Below, in pieces: positions 17,880 through 27,329 of a stretch of 64,000 bases of DNA. The notes under the pieces were generated by a model. The model saw nothing but the letters and a program-made list of their open reading frames with translations, was not told the origin of the DNA and did no database searches. Where the stretch lies: positions 27,784-91,783 of the forward strand of contig CAYZED010000009.1 of NCBI GenBank assembly GCA_964477445.1. Reading direction: 5' to 3'. Both the position numbers and the translations under genes were made by a program. Within the stretch, counting starts at the first letter, position 1, and each line of letters starts with the position of its first letter. This DNA is from CAYZED01 sp964477445 (lineage in GTDB: Bacteria; Bacillota; Clostridia; Lutisporales; Lutisporaceae).

Positions 17880-20800
17880 TCATGCTTTCCCAGTTATTCT
17901 TATGAGCCTTTCTAGTTCCGATTCAAGTGCCTCAGAAACTCTAATTCCTTTTTTATATGATGCCGCAACGCCAATGTCTGGTATTCTCGGAATCATAAGA
18001 ACATCTCCTAATTTCTCAATATAGAGCCCTTTACCATTAATTTCCTCATATATCTTTTCAAGAGTTCTAAATATTTCTATTGCTCCTTCAAGACAAACTT
18101 TAGAGAGTTCTTCTACTTTTCCTATACCAGAATCTTTTACAAATGTAGGTTTCGCATATGGTAACAGCATATTTATAGAAGGTATTAAATTTGAGATTTC
18201 ACTATGATTTTCTTCTACACTTGGAATTAATTTTCTGTTATCCATCGAAAATTGGAGTTTTTCGATGCTGTCGCCTCCAAGGAAAGGTATCAGCATACTT
18301 TCATTGAACCAAGTCTTTAATTTTGGAACAATATAGGCTCCCTCAACTTTATGCCCTTGAATGTCCATCAATTCTTTTCCTTTGTTTGACAAAATTCCAA
18401 CAATAATTTTTTTAACATTCACTTTATGCTTCCATAGTAGTGGGTTAAGTGCATTAAGCCTGTAACCTTTGTCGAGCAAATCATCTATTAGTATAACCGG
18501 CTTGTCCATAGATGCAAGTATTTTAATCTGAGTTTCAAGATCAAGGTAAAATGGAGAAGCCCCTATTCTGAAACCTACTAAATCTGAATGAAAAATCTTT
18601 TCAGTATGGAGACTTTTCGTAATACAGTTCGGAACCATTTGCTTAAACAACATATTTCCAAAAGGTGCACAAACGGCATCTCCATATTTATGTTTTTTAG
18701 AATAAACACTTCCTTCACTTATTGCTGAACTATTTCCTTCACTTACTGCTGAACTATTTCCTTCACTTATTGCTGAACTATTTCCATCACTTATCGCTGA
18801 ACTACTATCTTCAGTTATATATGAAACATCGTTCTCTTTGCATATTTTTTTTATAAGGGACGCATATAACATTTTTCTATCAAAAGAGAGTAAAAGTTGA
18901 CCTGGTGAAAGTCTCGTAAGCGCAAACTGTAATCTTTCTCGATTTAATGAAATCATGTCTGTAACTTCTTTCATACCGCTATATGGGCTCTTAATCAAAG
19001 GCTTGATGTCAAGATAAAGTGTGCTAACATTTTTCATAGAAACATGAAAAACTGGAAATTCGGCACCGTTTATTCTTAATTTAATAAAGCCATATAGAGT
19101 TAAAGCTTTGCTAATCAAACTAATATCTCTTCTTATAATATTATCGTGATAAAGGCAATACTCGTAATCATGAGCAAGTGCATTAGCTAAAGTCTCTGTT
19201 AGCAATAATCTGTCAATCTTTGTTTTGTCTTTTTCATCATAAAAAATACCATTAATTAACAATATGCTTCCTGTTGAATTATCATAAACAAAAGAAGAAA
19301 TTTCTCTATCTCTAAAATGGTCGTACACTAAGTCATTCTTAAGTTTGCTATACACACTAAATCCCATTAGATCACCAGTCAACGTCTTTCTAATAGTAAG
19401 AATTCCTGCTTCTGGTTTTTTATAATGCTTTTCGATGTATTCCCCAAAGGAATTATCTCCATTGAAAAAAATCGTCTTTATTTCTGTTATCAAGTCATTT
19501 TTATATACATCATGCGTCTCCACATCCATCGATATATCCTCAAACGCTTCTTTATACCTATTAACGTCATCATTAAAGCCAAATGAAGATATATATTTTT
19601 CAGCGGAAGAATCAATTACTGAAGAAAGATCGCCTTGGGTGCTTATTAAGTTACTTATAGCTTTTGAGGAAAATCTCATTTTATCATTATCTATTTTAAG
19701 TCTGATAATTTTGCCATTAATCCTAGAAATTTTTTCTGGTAATTCTTCGCTACTCTCACAAGACAATCGTCTCTCGAAAATGAAGTGGTTCATATTAAAA
19801 AGTTCCATCGATTTATTTTCTAATGAATAAAAATCATCTTTGAGAATGGCTTCTTCAGCTACAATAATCCATTTATCCATTCCTTGAAATAAATCATTTA
19901 GTTTTCTTATATCATTATCATTTCCTCTGTTAATAGGTAATTCTAGAGGGTAAACATTAATCTCTAATTGATCCGAAACAGAAAGAGCCGCTATTTCTCC
20001 CCTTATTTTGCTAGGTAATAGACTTCTCTTCCACATGAAATCGTCGAGCATTAACATGACCTCGCATCCACTATCACGAACTTTTATTGCTACTTCTTTA
20101 TGAGCGAGAGAAAACGGAGAAAACGCACCAAAGAAAAAAGCTATTTTATCTTTTTTTGTAATTTGAATAGATCCATTCTTTGTTTCAAAATCATTTATAA
20201 ATCGATAAATATAGTTATATGCGACTGAATTCTGCGAAAGAACGAAGTTGTTCTCCATCTTATTTGACAAAAGAATATTAAGCTTTTTAATTATTTTATT
20301 TAGAACTTCATATTTTAATGTGTCACTAATATTTTTATTATCAAATATACTTTCAATTCGTTCATAATCAAATATAGTTAGCCCAAGATTGTGAAACGCT
20401 GACATTCTAATATTATTATTTGAGTCATATGTGGCTGAAACAAGCATTCTAAGTAACTTTTCTATTCTGATATCGCTTAACACATTTAATATATTATCTT
20501 TCTCAAGTTTTTCTAACAGAAAGGATAGTGATAATGCTGTAGTTTGTATATGTAGTATTGTAATTCCATGAGTTTTTCTTCTTATTTTATCTGATAAGTC
20601 CTCGAGCATTTCATTAGCTTCTTTTTCGTCTAGTAATACAAAAATATTTGATAAAAAGAAAGGAATGTTATAAACAAACTTAAAATCATTTATTTCTAAC
20701 GCTCTAATTAATTCAATAGCAATATCATTTAGTCCTTCTTTTTTTAAGCCCTTAACTAGCTTTAACAGAGTAAATCCTGCGCTCCGTCTTATATTTTCAA

Positions 20801-22940
20801 CTTCGCTAACCTTTAAAATATTGCATAAATGAAGAGCCAAATAGAAAAGATTTTCACCGCCCCAAGATTTACCATATAGTTCAAGTAATTCGAGATGGAT
20901 TTTTTTAATATACCAATGTGTGTCAGTTTTTAGATTTGCTAGAAAAATGTGTTGAAGTGCCATAGGATCCTTCTTTAGTATTTCTAATTTGCTAAAGTCA
21001 ACATTTTCCGATATAAGATTTAAAACTGATGCCAATACATAGCGCTCTGATACGAGTAACTTATCGCTATTTACCAATTCTTCCATTTCTTCTAACGTTA
21101 ATGCTTTTCCTTCAATTATGGAATCGCTTATATAATAAGCAAACCCTTTGCTTATCACTTTTTCAAAACTTATAAAATTAAGTGTATAAAATTTCGCCAA
21201 TGTATCAATAGCCGCTAACCTCACCCAAAGCTCATTAGAAATTGTAGCCTCTGAAATGAAATTAATTATTCCGTCCCAAGATTCTTTCTTAATATTAATA
21301 TTCTCAAAGTTAATATCACAAAAGAATTTTTTTATCAATAAAACAATTCTCATTCTAAGAAGCGAAAGTTTTTTATCATTTTCATTCAAATTACTTTTAA
21401 TATTTATTAAATCCAAAATTATTTCTATGGCTAAGCTTCGGCTAAAATTTGAATAATTGTTTTGGAGTAATGTTGTTAAAAAGACTTCACCGCTCTCCAT
21501 CTGCCATTCGGACGCTGCAAGAGGCAGAGTCAGACTTGTGTCAAAAAGAGTAAACACAATATTTCTAATGTAATTTGAAATATCAAATTCACTATCCGTC
21601 AAAGTTATATTTTCAGGTATATGCTTTCTATACTTTTCAAAACTACTAAGTAAAACCATTACAGCAAGTTCTGCGCTATTTCTTCTTATATCATCTTCTG
21701 AGCTCGAAAATCTAGTAACTAAAAAATCAACAACCATTATCTTTTGATTTCTACTTAAATATTTATGGAATTCTTTTATAATATTAATGTTTTCTCTCAT
21801 ACGACTTGGATCTTGTTCATTCGAAAGTACTTCAAGGAAACTTTTTAAACTATTTTCATTTCTAAAGAAGTACATCATACGAATGTTGTGATCTATAGCC
21901 ATATTCTTAAAGAAATCAACTAATTCCTTACCTTGTAGCATTTCAGGGTGTTTTTTTGGTTTCGATTCAAAGTATCCTGAAGTATTATTATTTACATCAA
22001 CTCCAAGTGAAATTAAATAGTTCTCAAAGTCTTTAATTTTCATAAAAACTTTTACGTCTATTTCTAATTTTGGGGTTTTCATACGAAAATCTGAATAAAT
22101 CAAAAGGAGATTCTCAATGGAAAGATTTTCAAGGTCTAAATCCCAGGTCGAGTGGTTTGAAGCTATACTAGCGAGCTTGGGCATATTATTTTTCACAAAC
22201 CATAAATCTGTATAATAATAGTGCAAAAAAGGTTCTAGCTTTTCTTCACTTCCTAAACATGCAAGTTTACCAATGTCATGCCCTGATGAGATGGCCAACA
22301 CAACTCCTAAATCGACCTCTAACGAAGTAAATCTTAGTTGCCTTGCGATAGATAGCGCAAGATAATAAACGCCTGTAATGTGCTCTAGAATCTTGTATCC
22401 AGACATTTCTTCATATATTTGCATTGTCTCAAACACTTTAAGTTCATTAAATTTATTAATAAAAATTCTATATTCGCTATCTTTTTCGAGTAAACTTTCT
22501 TCATCATTCTTAAGAGGAAGAATGAAGTTTTTATACTTATCAACGCCACTCATTTTTTCTTGTATTAACAAATTAATGTAAGTCAAAGATTCAATAAAGG
22601 CGTCAAAAAAAGCTTTCACTTGCTCATCATTTTCACTCTTTTTTTCTATTTCTAAATATGGAAATAAAACGCTCAATCTATAAAAATATAAATCGGAGAA
22701 AAATTCTTTAGGGTTCTCTGTGAAATAATCATGTTCCTTAATCAAGCCCCAATTAATAGTGCTGATAAATAGAAACAGATTTTCGGCTGTTTCCTTATTA
22801 TTTAGTATGTTTTCATAAATTCTAAAACTATGAGATTCCTCTAAAGTTTCGTTGCCATTGTCAGTCCATAATGCTATATTATATTTTAAATAGATGTCAC
22901 TTATTCTTTTCTTAAACGCAACATAACCAGTATCGAACAT
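17880..22940 (-). CDS. Giant HD / helical-repeat / nucleotidyltransferase / PRTase-like fusion protein
   Basis: A 1,686-residue cytoplasmic protein that I cannot assign to a named family as a whole. Domain order: an HD-type domain at about 180-290 with an intact metal set (His187, His221-Asp222, His263, Asp284); a long Leu-rich helical region, about 350-920, looking like HEAT/ARM repeats; a NadD-like nucleotidyltransferase at about 932-1130 with GAFSPFSLAH at 938-947 and a late FSSKAIS...KYISSFG motif like ISSTxIR; a GNAT-like part at about 1160-1330; a Ser-rich 8-residue tandem linker at about 1378-1410; and a phosphoribosyltransferase-like domain with VILIDDLLDKGYRLNAL, its Asp pair at about 1486. 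The start has an AGGTG site, and TATAAT lies 37 bases upstream. Nucleotide or NAD-type metabolism is inferred, not shown. Confidence 0.75.
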   Translation of the reverse strand: MFDTGYVAFKKRISDIYLKYNIALWTDNGNETLEESHSFRIYENILNNKETAENLFLFISTINWGLIKEHDYFTENPKEFFSDLYFYRLSVLFPYLEIEKKSENDEQVKAFFDAFIESLTYINLLIQEKMSGVDKYKNFILPLKNDEESLLEKDSEYRIFINKFNELKVFETMQIYEEMSGYKILEHITGVYYLALSIARQLRFTSLEVDLGVVLAISSGHDIGKLACLGSEEKLEPFLHYYYTDLWFVKNNMPKLASIASNHSTWDLDLENLSIENLLLIYSDFRMKTPKLEIDVKVFMKIKDFENYLISLGVDVNNNTSGYFESKPKKHPEMLQGKELVDFFKNMAIDHNIRMMYFFRNENSLKSFLEVLSNEQDPSRMRENINIIKEFHKYLSRNQKIMVVDFLVTRFSSSEDDIRRNSAELAVMVLLSSFEKYRKHIPENITLTDSEFDISNYIRNIVFTLFDTSLTLPLAASEWQMESGEVFLTTLLQNNYSNFSRSLAIEIILDLINIKSNLNENDKKLSLLRMRIVLLIKKFFCDINFENINIKKESWDGIINFISEATISNELWVRLAAIDTLAKFYTLNFISFEKVISKGFAYYISDSIIEGKALTLEEMEELVNSDKLLVSERYVLASVLNLISENVDFSKLEILKKDPMALQHIFLANLKTDTHWYIKKIHLELLELYGKSWGGENLFYLALHLCNILKVSEVENIRRSAGFTLLKLVKGLKKEGLNDIAIELIRALEINDFKFVYNIPFFLSNIFVLLDEKEANEMLEDLSDKIRRKTHGITILHIQTTALSLSFLLEKLEKDNILNVLSDIRIEKLLRMLVSATYDSNNNIRMSAFHNLGLTIFDYERIESIFDNKNISDTLKYEVLNKIIKKLNILLSNKMENNFVLSQNSVAYNYIYRFINDFETKNGSIQITKKDKIAFFFGAFSPFSLAHKEVAIKVRDSGCEVMLMLDDFMWKRSLLPSKIRGEIAALSVSDQLEINVYPLELPINRGNDNDIRKLNDLFQGMDKWIIVAEEAILKDDFYSLENKSMELFNMNHFIFERRLSCESSEELPEKISRINGKIIRLKIDNDKMRFSSKAISNLISTQGDLSSVIDSSAEKYISSFGFNDDVNRYKEAFEDISMDVETHDVYKNDLITEIKTIFFNGDNSFGEYIEKHYKKPEAGILTIRKTLTGDLMGFSVYSKLKNDLVYDHFRDREISSFVYDNSTGSILLINGIFYDEKDKTKIDRLLLTETLANALAHDYEYCLYHDNIIRRDISLISKALTLYGFIKLRINGAEFPVFHVSMKNVSTLYLDIKPLIKSPYSGMKEVTDMISLNRERLQFALTRLSPGQLLLSFDRKMLYASLIKKICKENDVSYITEDSSSAISDGNSSAISEGNSSAVSEGNSSAISEGSVYSKKHKYGDAVCAPFGNMLFKQMVPNCITKSLHTEKIFHSDLVGFRIGASPFYLDLETQIKILASMDKPVILIDDLLDKGYRLNALNPLLWKHKVNVKKIIVGILSNKGKELMDIQGHKVEGAYIVPKLKTWFNESMLIPFLGGDSIEKLQFSMDNRKLIPSVEENHSEISNLIPSINMLLPYAKPTFVKDSGIGKVEELSKVCLEGAIEIFRTLEKIYEEINGKGLYIEKLGDVLMIPRIPDIGVAASYKKGIRVSEALESELERLIRITGKA
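18710..18807 (-). repeat. 24-bp in-frame tandem repeat in the giant gene
   Basis: About four copies of a 24 bp unit encode repeats of NSSAISEG with few substitutions. It forms a flexible linker between the acetyltransferase-like and phosphoribosyltransferase-like parts. The high copy identity suggests recent slippage. Confidence 0.9.
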
Positions 22941-22976
22941 AAAGCACCTCGCATTTTCGAATATTTATATCTAATT

Positions 22977-22982
22977 ATTATA
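22977..22982 (-). promoter_or_regulatory. Candidate -10 box for the giant gene
   Basis: TATAAT on the minus strand, 37 bases upstream of the ATG at 22940. No good -35 is seen. The whole divergent spacer to the phosphotransferase start is only about 70 bp. Confidence 0.45.
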
Positions 22983-23011
22983 CCATAGTGAAAATATTGG
23001 AGGAAGAATTA

Positions 23012-23959
23012 TTGGATAAAATTCAAGAGATTGAGTATTATATTTCCCAGTTAGAACGTCACCTTAATAGAAGGCTTATTTCTAGACCTGTAGGGAATCA
23101 CGATTTAGAAAGAAATTATGTTTTCCACCTCTATGATAACTGGGGATTCAACGCGATTTTTAAAATATTTAATAAAAAAAATAGATGGAATAGAGAAGTT
23201 GCAGCTCTAAAAACATTCAGGGGTTCTTCTATTCAAACCCCTAGAATGCTTGATTTTGGGATTTTTGATGATGGAGTCGAATGGACTTTAATTGAATTTT
23301 TTGAAGGCATAGCTTTTGAAAACATCTCCAATCAGCTATCATCTGAAGAAATTGAATCTATCTACTATGATATGGGAATAGAACTTGCAAAAATCCATGA
23401 AAGCAGACAGTTTGATTTCTTTGGGAATTGGGACAGAAATGGAAACGGGATTGATTGTTATAGATCTTTTAGGGATTATTTTTCAACGCTATTCCGCTCT
23501 ATTGAGTTTTGTATTAATGGAACAAGCCACACTGAACAAGAACTCATTGATTCATCGATTAACTATATATGGCACAATATGGCCATTATTGATAGTGTTA
23601 TCGAGCCAAAACTTTGTCATAACGATTTCAGCAGTAGAAACGTAATTATTAATAGAGAGTCCACTACTGGTAAATACTTTTTGTCTAGTATTATTGATTT
23701 TGAACAATGTTTGCCTTCAGACCCCGACAAAGATTTGTTATATGCACTATATCACGCCAAAATGAAGTCTCCTGAATCGGCAGCAGCACTACTAAGTGGC
23801 TATAAGAGCTTACGCCAGCCATCGGAGTTCTTATTTGCTAAAGAAGCTTTTTATGAAATCTATAATGGTCTTTATATTATTAGTTGGTCAAAAAATTCAG
23901 CCCCAGCCCACTATGAAGAGGGCATGGAGCTGTTACGAAAGAATACGACGAAGTCGTAA
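23012..23959 (+). CDS. Phosphotransferase, aminoglycoside/choline kinase fold
   Basis: APH-family small-molecule kinase. It has 315 residues from the TTG at 23012. The Brenner motif LCHNDFSSRNVII carries the catalytic Asp and the Mg-binding Asn at about residues 206-218; IIDFEQC provides the second metal-binding Asp (DFE). The N-lobe has AIFKIFNKKN and later EVAALKTF. The GTG at 22988 is less likely because GGAGG at 22999-23003 lies inside that reading and is spaced 8 bases from the TTG. Substrate is unknown; the family includes choline, thiamine, homoserine and antibiotic kinases. It is divergent from the giant gene and may share its control region. Confidence 0.8.
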   Translation: MDKIQEIEYYISQLERHLNRRLISRPVGNHDLERNYVFHLYDNWGFNAIFKIFNKKNRWNREVAALKTFRGSSIQTPRMLDFGIFDDGVEWTLIEFFEGIAFENISNQLSSEEIESIYYDMGIELAKIHESRQFDFFGNWDRNGNGIDCYRSFRDYFSTLFRSIEFCINGTSHTEQELIDSSINYIWHNMAIIDSVIEPKLCHNDFSSRNVIINRESTTGKYFLSSIIDFEQCLPSDPDKDLLYALYHAKMKSPESAAALLSGYKSLRQPSEFLFAKEAFYEIYNGLYIISWSKNSAPAHYEEGMELLRKNTTKS

Positions 23960-23965
23960 TTTTTA
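23942..23965. terminator. Small bidirectional hairpin between convergent genes
   Basis: TACGAC-GAA-GTCGTA (6 bp stem) overlaps the stop codon of the phosphotransferase and is followed by ATTTTT. It sits in the few bases between two convergent genes, so it may serve the plus-strand gene and in part the other. Confidence 0.5.
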
Positions 23966-24832
23966 AAGATGAAGTTCTAAAGCTAATTTTTCTATAGTCT
24001 CAAGTGGAAGTTTCGTTATTTCACTCACAGTATTAACATTCATATTTCTTATAAGCATTTCTTTGGCCACCTCAATAATAGCCTCTTCTTTTGCTGATTC
24101 AAGAATACCTATTTCTTGACCTAGATAGGCAAGGTAAGCATCATATGCTCGTCTTTCATCTTCTGGCATCATCAAGTAATCAAGTTTTTTAGCGGCCAAT
24201 AATATACCAGGTGATTTAAAATCATCTCGTATAGCTCCATGCTTAAAAAAATACACCCATTCATCAATAGCGTCATTTATAACATCCTGAAATTTTTCGG
24301 CATAAATCATATAATATTCAGGAAATACACCTTTACTAGTTATAACTGAAACTGTGTTCTCTTTTGCTTCTGTTTCATGCAAAATCAGAGGCTTATGAGA
24401 ATGAATTCCTACTAGTTCAGTCGTACCATAATAAATAAAATCAGTATTTTCTTTTTCGTCAACTCTCATAGTATGGTAAAGAATGCTAATCGAAATTACC
24501 TTTGCTACTTCATTGTATCTGTTTCCAAGTTCGATGCTTTCAACAACCGCTTTCGACGTTCCCCACAAAAGTCTTTGGAGGTAATCAGCTTCTCTCTGAT
24601 TCTGAATCTCAATTATTATTTGTCGTCCTTGTGAATCTTTGCATTTTAAGTCAACTCTATTAAACTTCCTGTTTTCTGCCTCGATATTACTCTCACTTTC
24701 AAGTATATCGAGAACCTTAATTTCTTCCTTTAAAAGGTTTGACAAGAAGGCTTCAAGAACATCAAAGTTAGCTTTATTCCTCAATATATATTTCATTGCC
24801 CAATCAAACCGGATAAGTTTTTTATTTGACAT
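23963..24832 (-). CDS. Rpn family recombination-promoting nuclease/putative transposase
   Basis: PD-(D/E)XK nuclease of the RpnA/YhgA type, which in E. coli promotes RecA-independent horizontal recombination. It has 289 residues. The N-terminal DWAMKYILRNKANFDVLEAFLSNLL is typical. The nuclease core is NRVDLKCKDSQGRQIIIEIQNQ, giving Asp...Glu-x-Gln, followed by the ADYLQRLLWGTSKAVVESI region. The C-terminus has a helical AKEEAIIEVAKEML repeat. ATG at 24832 is preferred; GTG at 24841 is only one base from the AAGGAG site. Despite the name, these are not transposases of a known IS. Confidence 0.88.
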   Translation of the reverse strand: MSNKKLIRFDWAMKYILRNKANFDVLEAFLSNLLKEEIKVLDILESESNIEAENRKFNRVDLKCKDSQGRQIIIEIQNQREADYLQRLLWGTSKAVVESIELGNRYNEVAKVISISILYHTMRVDEKENTDFIYYGTTELVGIHSHKPLILHETEAKENTVSVITSKGVFPEYYMIYAEKFQDVINDAIDEWVYFFKHGAIRDDFKSPGILLAAKKLDYLMMPEDERRAYDAYLAYLGQEIGILESAKEEAIIEVAKEMLIRNMNVNTVSEITKLPLETIEKLALELHL

Positions 24833-24915
24833 GCTCTTCACACTCCTTATCTTATTTTATGTATATTTTAGCACAAATATAGAATGATATACCATATGAA
24901 TTTTTATATTTATAT

Positions 24916-25013
24916 TTCAGTTATTACACATCAATTATTACACATCAACTATTAAACTTCAATTATCATACTTCAATTATCATACTTCAATTATCATACT
25001 TCAATTATCATAC
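24916..25013. repeat. 14-bp tandem array crossing the rnjA stop codon
   Basis: Seven 14 bp units. The four nearest rnjA are identical (TTCAATTATCATAC on the plus strand); the three further away have diverged. The rnjA stop at 25008-25010 lies in the terminal unit, so each copy repeats the GTATGA stop context. Confidence 0.93.
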
Positions 25014-26675
25014 TTCCATAATTATAGGGAGTATCATTGGATTTCTCTTTGTTTTTTCATATATGAAGTTTCTTAGTGAATCTTTACATTTGTTTTTTAT
25101 AGCATTCCATTCAACAATATTTCGTTCATTACAATAGTCTAGAGTGTTTTGAACGACTTCTTTGGCTTTGTCCATTAAATCTTCGTTCTCTCGTACATAT
25201 ACAAAACCTCTTGAAACAAGATCTGGACCTGAAATCAACTGTCCGGATTCTTTTTCTATTGTGAGAACAACTACTATTAATCCGTCTTCTGATAAGTGTT
25301 TACGATCTCTTAATACAACATTACCTACATCGCCAACACCTAGTCCGTCAACAAGAATTCTTCCAGTAGTTACGCTGCCATTTATTTTACAAGCGTCCCT
25401 ATTTAATTCAACAACATTACCATTCTCGATAATGAAAATGTCTTCTTTAGGAATGCCCATATTTTCACCTAGCTTAGCATGCTGTTTTAGATGTCGAAAC
25501 TCTCCATGTATAGGAATAAAGAATTTTGGCTTAGTCAATGCTAACATTAGTTTTAACTCTTCTTGACAAGCATGTCCTGAAACGTGAATTTCAGCTAAAT
25601 GCTCATATACTACATCGGCTCCCTTTTTAAACAATTGATCTATTACTCGAGATACCAGTTTTTCATTTCCTGGTATTGGAGTTGCTGAAAGTACTACTAA
25701 ATCCCCTGGCATAATGTTAACTTTTCTATGCTCAGAAACAGCCATTCTTGCTAGAGCTGACATCGGTTCACCTTGGCTACCAGTCGTTAGGATAACGATT
25801 TTTTCAGGTGGATATTTATTAATACTATCTATATCAATCAATGTACTCTCAGGAATATTTAGATATCCCAATTCACCAGCAGTTTTCGCAATGTTAACCA
25901 TGCTTCTTCCACAAATTGCGACTTTCCTGCCATACCTTTCAGCAGCATTAACCGCTTGTTGTATTCTGTGAACATTAGAAGCAAACGATGCAACAAGAAT
26001 TCTTCCAGTCGCTTGACCAAAAATATCCATGAAGCTCTTTCCAACCGTGCTCTCTGACATAGTATAACCAGGCCTCTCAACATTTGTGCTATCACTTAAT
26101 AAAGCTAAAACACCTTGTTTTCCAAGCTCGGCAAATCTCTGAAAATCCATAAGTTCGCCGTCTATCGGCTGATAATCAACTTTAAAATCACCAGTATGAA
26201 TAATAGTTCCAATAGGTGAATGTACTGCAATAGCAACAGAATCGGCTATGCTATGGCTTGTTTTTATGAATTCAACTTCTAGCATTCCAATTTTCACTAT
26301 GTCTTTTGCTTTTACTACTACCAGTTCCACATCATTTAAAATACCATGTTCACTTAGTTTATTTTCTAAAATACCGAGGGTAAGTCTAGTTCCATAAACT
26401 GGCACGTTAATTTGCTTAAGAATAAATGGTAATGCCCCAATATGATCTTCATGACCATGTGTAAGGACAATCGCTTTAAATTTATCTTTGTTTTTTATTA
26501 GGTAAGTTACATCTGGAATAACCAAATCTATTCCGAACATCTCTTCATCTGGGAACATTAACCCACAATCAATAACTACTATAGTGTCTTTGTATTCAAC
26601 AGCCATAATATTTTTTCCGATTTCATTCATTCCACCTAGTGGAATTAGTTTTAGCTTTGCTTTCGCTTTTGCCAA
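25008..26675 (-). CDS. rnjA: Ribonuclease J
   Basis: Metallo-beta-lactamase/beta-CASP ribonuclease with 5'-3' exo- and endonuclease activity, central to mRNA decay and rRNA maturation in Firmicutes. It has 555 residues. The metal site is LTHGHEDHIGALPF at about residues 72-85. IHTGDFKVDYQPIDG, LLSDSTNVERPGYT, ATTGSQGEPMSALARM-like LTTGSQGEP and the late IHVSGHACQEE complete the family pattern. The start is TTG with an AAGGAGATGA site. The stop codon is embedded in a 14 bp tandem array. Only one RNase J is in this window, so J1 versus J2 is not separable. Confidence 0.96.
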   Translation of the reverse strand: MAKAKAKLKLIPLGGMNEIGKNIMAVEYKDTIVVIDCGLMFPDEEMFGIDLVIPDVTYLIKNKDKFKAIVLTHGHEDHIGALPFILKQINVPVYGTRLTLGILENKLSEHGILNDVELVVVKAKDIVKIGMLEVEFIKTSHSIADSVAIAVHSPIGTIIHTGDFKVDYQPIDGELMDFQRFAELGKQGVLALLSDSTNVERPGYTMSESTVGKSFMDIFGQATGRILVASFASNVHRIQQAVNAAERYGRKVAICGRSMVNIAKTAGELGYLNIPESTLIDIDSINKYPPEKIVILTTGSQGEPMSALARMAVSEHRKVNIMPGDLVVLSATPIPGNEKLVSRVIDQLFKKGADVVYEHLAEIHVSGHACQEELKLMLALTKPKFFIPIHGEFRHLKQHAKLGENMGIPKEDIFIIENGNVVELNRDACKINGSVTTGRILVDGLGVGDVGNVVLRDRKHLSEDGLIVVVLTIEKESGQLISGPDLVSRGFVYVRENEDLMDKAKEVVQNTLDYCNERNIVEWNAIKNKCKDSLRNFIYEKTKRNPMILPIIMEV

Positions 26676-26770
26676 GTAATTTCATCTCCTTTTTAACATG
26701 AAAACATAAGGACACTTTTTGTGCCCATCGTTTTATATTATTTTAAATTTTATTTATTTGTTCATTGATA

Positions 26771-27217
26771 CTAACATTCCTTGCAGTTTTCACAGAGCCC
26801 GACGAATTTTAGTGTATGGTTTGTAATTTTGAAGTTATACTTTGTTGATATTTTCTCCTCCATTTGGTCGAGAAGATCCTCTTCAACTTCGATTACCTTA
26901 TTACATTTTTGACAAACCAAGTGGTGATGCTGGTGATCATCGCCTTTGCTAATTTCGTACCTACTCTTTCCATCTACAAAATTTTGTTTATATACAATGC
27001 CAATTTCTTCAAACATTTGGACTGTTCTATATACAGTCGCAAGCCCAATTTCAGGACATTTTTCTCTAACAAGTTCATAAATTTCTTCAGCTGATAAATG
27101 CCTGCCTTCATTCTCGATAACAGTTTCTAACACAAATCTTCTCTGCGGAGTTAATTTACAGCTTTTTTCTTTAAGTCTCTCTTTTAGACTTTCCACATTA
27201 TATTTCGTATGATTCAT
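26771..27217 (-). CDS. fur: Fur family ferric uptake regulator
   Basis: Metal-dependent repressor of 148 residues. The winged helix carries CPEIGLATVYRTVQMFEEIG at about 53-72. The metal-binding and dimer domain has DDHQHHHLVCQKCNKVIEVEE at about 91-111 and a C-terminal LCENCKEC cluster, giving two CxxC structural zinc pairs. Its own promoter carries a Fur-box-like site, and the adjacent feoAB promoter carries a better one, which favours Fur over PerR or Zur. Autoregulation is inferred from this. Confidence 0.9.
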   Translation of the reverse strand: MNHTKYNVESLKERLKEKSCKLTPQRRFVLETVIENEGRHLSAEEIYELVREKCPEIGLATVYRTVQMFEEIGIVYKQNFVDGKSRYEISKGDDHQHHHLVCQKCNKVIEVEEDLLDQMEEKISTKYNFKITNHTLKFVGLCENCKEC

Positions 27218-27240
27218 GTGTTTTACTCCTCTATTATTAA

Positions 27241-27257
27241 TTGAGAATGATAATTAA
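27241..27257 (-). promoter_or_regulatory. Fur-box-like operator upstream of fur
   Basis: The plus-strand sequence TTGAGAATGATAATTAA matches the 7-1-7 Fur consensus (TGATAAT-N-ATTATCA) in most positions. It lies 24-40 bases before the fur ATG, just after the -10 box. Confidence 0.65.
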
Positions 27258-27264
27258 TATATGA

Positions 27265-27293
27265 ATTTTAAGCTAAATTGCCTCTTTTGTCAA
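27265..27293 (-). promoter_or_regulatory. fur promoter
   Basis: On the minus strand TTGACA (27288-27293), a 17-base spacer and TAAAAT (27265-27270). This is a near-consensus housekeeping promoter pointing at fur. Confidence 0.75.
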
Positions 27294-27329
27294 GAAATAT
27301 ATGATTTTAGTGTTTGTGTTGGTATTAAT

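Noticed and set aside
23963..24832. Rpn protein taken as part of an insertion sequence
   Set aside because: No terminal inverted repeats or target duplication flank it; Rpn proteins are chromosomal nucleases.
26676..26770. Possible terminator between fur and rnjA
   Set aside because: A 6-bp stem with a wobble pair and no T-run; too weak to claim.
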